From Candidatus Methanomethylophilaceae archaeon (lineage in GTDB: Archaea > Thermoplasmatota > Thermoplasmata > Methanomassiliicoccales > Methanomethylophilaceae), in NCBI GenBank assembly GCA_944320485.1, contig CALUHQ010000050.1, forward strand, positions 1 through 64,000: a DNA stretch of 64,000 nucleotides. Reading direction: 5' to 3'. Every line of letters begins with the position of its first letter. Position 1 is the first letter of the stretch. The position numbers were made by a program, and so were the translations under genes. The notes beneath the pieces were generated by a model. It was given only the letters and a program-made list of their open reading frames with translations. It was not told the DNA's origin and did not search any database. Below, one piece after another: positions 63,029 through 64,000 of this stretch.

Positions 63029-63600
63029 TCGTCACCCCCCGCGATTCCGGTCAGCCTGAGAGCGCACTCCATCGTGACGGCGGCGTCGCCAAGCGATGTG
63101 TGGGCGCGGTGCGCCTCGTCGAAGTCCACACAGCAGTATGCAGCGCAGTCGGCCAGCCTGTGCCTTCCGCCGTCTCCCACGGTGTTGTAGAACTGGTTGA
63201 AGACGTCGAACAGCACAGTCCTCGGGACATTGAAGCCGTTAGACTCCATCATGGGGAGATCGAAGCGGGTGTGGTTGTAACCCACGATTATCTCAGCCTC
63301 CGACAGGACCGACTCGACCTCGTCCCTGATCTGGGGGACGGACGGGGCGTCCCTGACGTCCCTAGGCGAGATGCGGTTGATCCTGTACGCCTCGGGCCAA
63401 ACAGTCTTCCTGTATGTGTGGATCAGGGAGTCGAACAGGGGGTTGCCGTCCAGATCGACGATGGACAGCGATATGATGCCATCCCTCTGGGGGTCCAGCC
63501 CCGTGGTCTCGGTGTCCAGACAGACGATCCTCTCGGGCGCCTCCTCGACGACCTGACGGAAGTATTCGTCGCGGATCATCCATTCGGGGTAGTAGGTCAT
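63025..63600 (-). CDS. DEDDh 3'-5' exonuclease (DnaQ-like)
   Basis: A 191-residue protein. Exo I: VCLDTETTGLDPQRDGIISL (Asp29, Glu31). Exo II: VGYNHTRFDLPMMES (Asp114). Exo III: AHTSLGDAAVTMECAL with His167 and Asp172, which makes it DEDDh. All four catalytic carboxylates and the His are present, so active enzyme is expected. Such stand-alone DnaQ-like proteins proofread, or degrade host DNA or RNA. ATG 63600 overlaps the stop of 63597-63920. Confidence 0.88.
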   Translation of the reverse strand: MTYYPEWMIRDEYFRQVVEEAPERIVCLDTETTGLDPQRDGIISLSIVDLDGNPLFDSLIHTYRKTVWPEAYRINRISPRDVRDAPSVPQIRDEVESVLSEAEIIVGYNHTRFDLPMMESNGFNVPRTVLFDVFNQFYNTVGDGGRHRLADCAAYCCVDFDEAHRAHTSLGDAAVTMECALRLTGIAGGDE

Positions 63601-63920
63601 GCCACCGCCTCCCCAGACCTATCGGCGTAGAGGCTGTCGAAGTCGATGACCTCCGAATCCATGACGGCGTCCCTCGGGGTCAGCCTGTGTGCGTAGCGGT
63701 AGCCGCGCCAAGGCTTCCCCCTGTATGTCCCGACCACGTCCCTCCACGAGCGGAAGATCCCGTCGGTGTACAGTGCGGAGGCGATGTTCGATGCGCCCTT
63801 CCAGAGGTCCAAGTCGATCCTCGCGGCGGAGACCCCCGGATGCTCGCGGACGTACCACTCGACCCTCTCGCAGCGGGTCTCGACCATCGTCGGGACCCCC
63901 TCCACGGTGATACGCCTCAC
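63597..63920 (-). CDS. Small winged-helix-like protein
   Basis: A 107-residue protein from GTG 63920 (overlaps the stop of the upstream gene as GTGA); Met12 is a possible start. VEWYVREHPGVSAARIDLDL and WKGASNIASALYTDGIFRSW read as helix-turn-helix and wing helix. The end is acidic (SEVIDFDSLYADRSGEAVA). Family unknown; DNA binding likely. Confidence 0.6.
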   Translation of the reverse strand: MRRITVEGVPTMVETRCERVEWYVREHPGVSAARIDLDLWKGASNIASALYTDGIFRSWRDVVGTYRGKPWRGYRYAHRLTPRDAVMDSEVIDFDSLYADRSGEAVA

Positions 63921-64000
63921 AGTACCAGCCCCGCGAAGAGGACGAGCATGACCACGATGGCGAACGCGAGGACGGCGATGGCCAGACTGTAGATCCTGTA
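63917..64000 (-). CDS. C-terminus of a membrane protein (cut by window edge)
   Basis: On the minus strand 27 codons remain: YRIYSLAIAVLAFAIVVMLV then LFAGLVL and a TGA that overlaps the GTG of the next gene. One hydrophobic helix. The start lies right of the window; nothing else can be said. Confidence 0.55.
   Translation of the reverse strand, partial: YRIYSLAIAVLAFAIVVMLVLFAGLVL

Overview
The window looks like part of a large archaeal mobile element, most likely an integrated virus or virus-like plasmid. The host is probably a Thermoplasmata-type methanogen (Methanomassiliicoccales-like). Promoters are archaeal: TATA boxes about 25 nt before start sites, many leaderless genes, and otherwise GGAGG-type ribosome sites. 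Secreted proteins carry Listeria-Bacteroides (InlB-type) repeats with a C-terminal membrane anchor. None of the roughly 70 genes whose stop I read ends in TAG, as expected of a pyrrolysine-using host. No rRNA, tRNA, CRISPR array or housekeeping gene is visible.

Layout. 1-1.6 kb: a tyrosine recombinase cut by the window edge, divergent from a double ribbon-helix-helix regulator, with three candidate operators between them. 1.6-18.5 kb: a minus-strand run of small genes coupled start to stop; about seventeen proteins carry Lys/Ala/Pro/Ser-rich tails bordered by an S-x-S-x-R-S/G motif. One of them is a putative zinc metalloprotease. 18.5-22.8 kb: P-loop ATPase, two acidic proteins and a two-TM membrane protein, probably an assembly or DNA-translocation module. 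23.5-35.6 kb: short mixed-strand units, including small membrane proteins, two further double-RHH proteins, a winged-helix regulator, an accessory gene pair and a 1308-residue beta-helix adhesin.

35.7-47.3 kb: one operon of four large surface proteins, three with many InlB-type repeats. 47.7-57.5 kb: a second surface-protein operon containing a complete diversity-generating retroelement (DGR). Its template repeat (53905-54025) and variable repeat (51404-51524) are 121 bp each, align without gaps and differ at 18 positions, every one an adenine in the coding strand of the template. The reverse transcriptase lies between them, and a perfect 8-bp-stem hairpin sits just past the variable repeat. 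The variable repeat ends a C-type-lectin-like domain in the middle of a membrane-anchored protein.

57.9-64 kb: small nucleic-acid and zinc-binding genes (PD-(D/E)XK-like nuclease, DEDDh exonuclease, AbrB-like protein, Lar-like zinc protein). One is a paralogue of genes in the 5-14 kb cluster, which argues that both ends belong to one element.

Working model (inference): regulators and recombinase control residence; the ATPase module assembles or loads particles; the tailed proteins are nucleic-acid-bound or packaged cargo; and the surface operons make host-contact proteins, one diversified by the DGR. At least nine minus-strand transcription units share a promoter architecture in which a GTTTTCGA-like block and a TATCA-like start region follow the TATA box.
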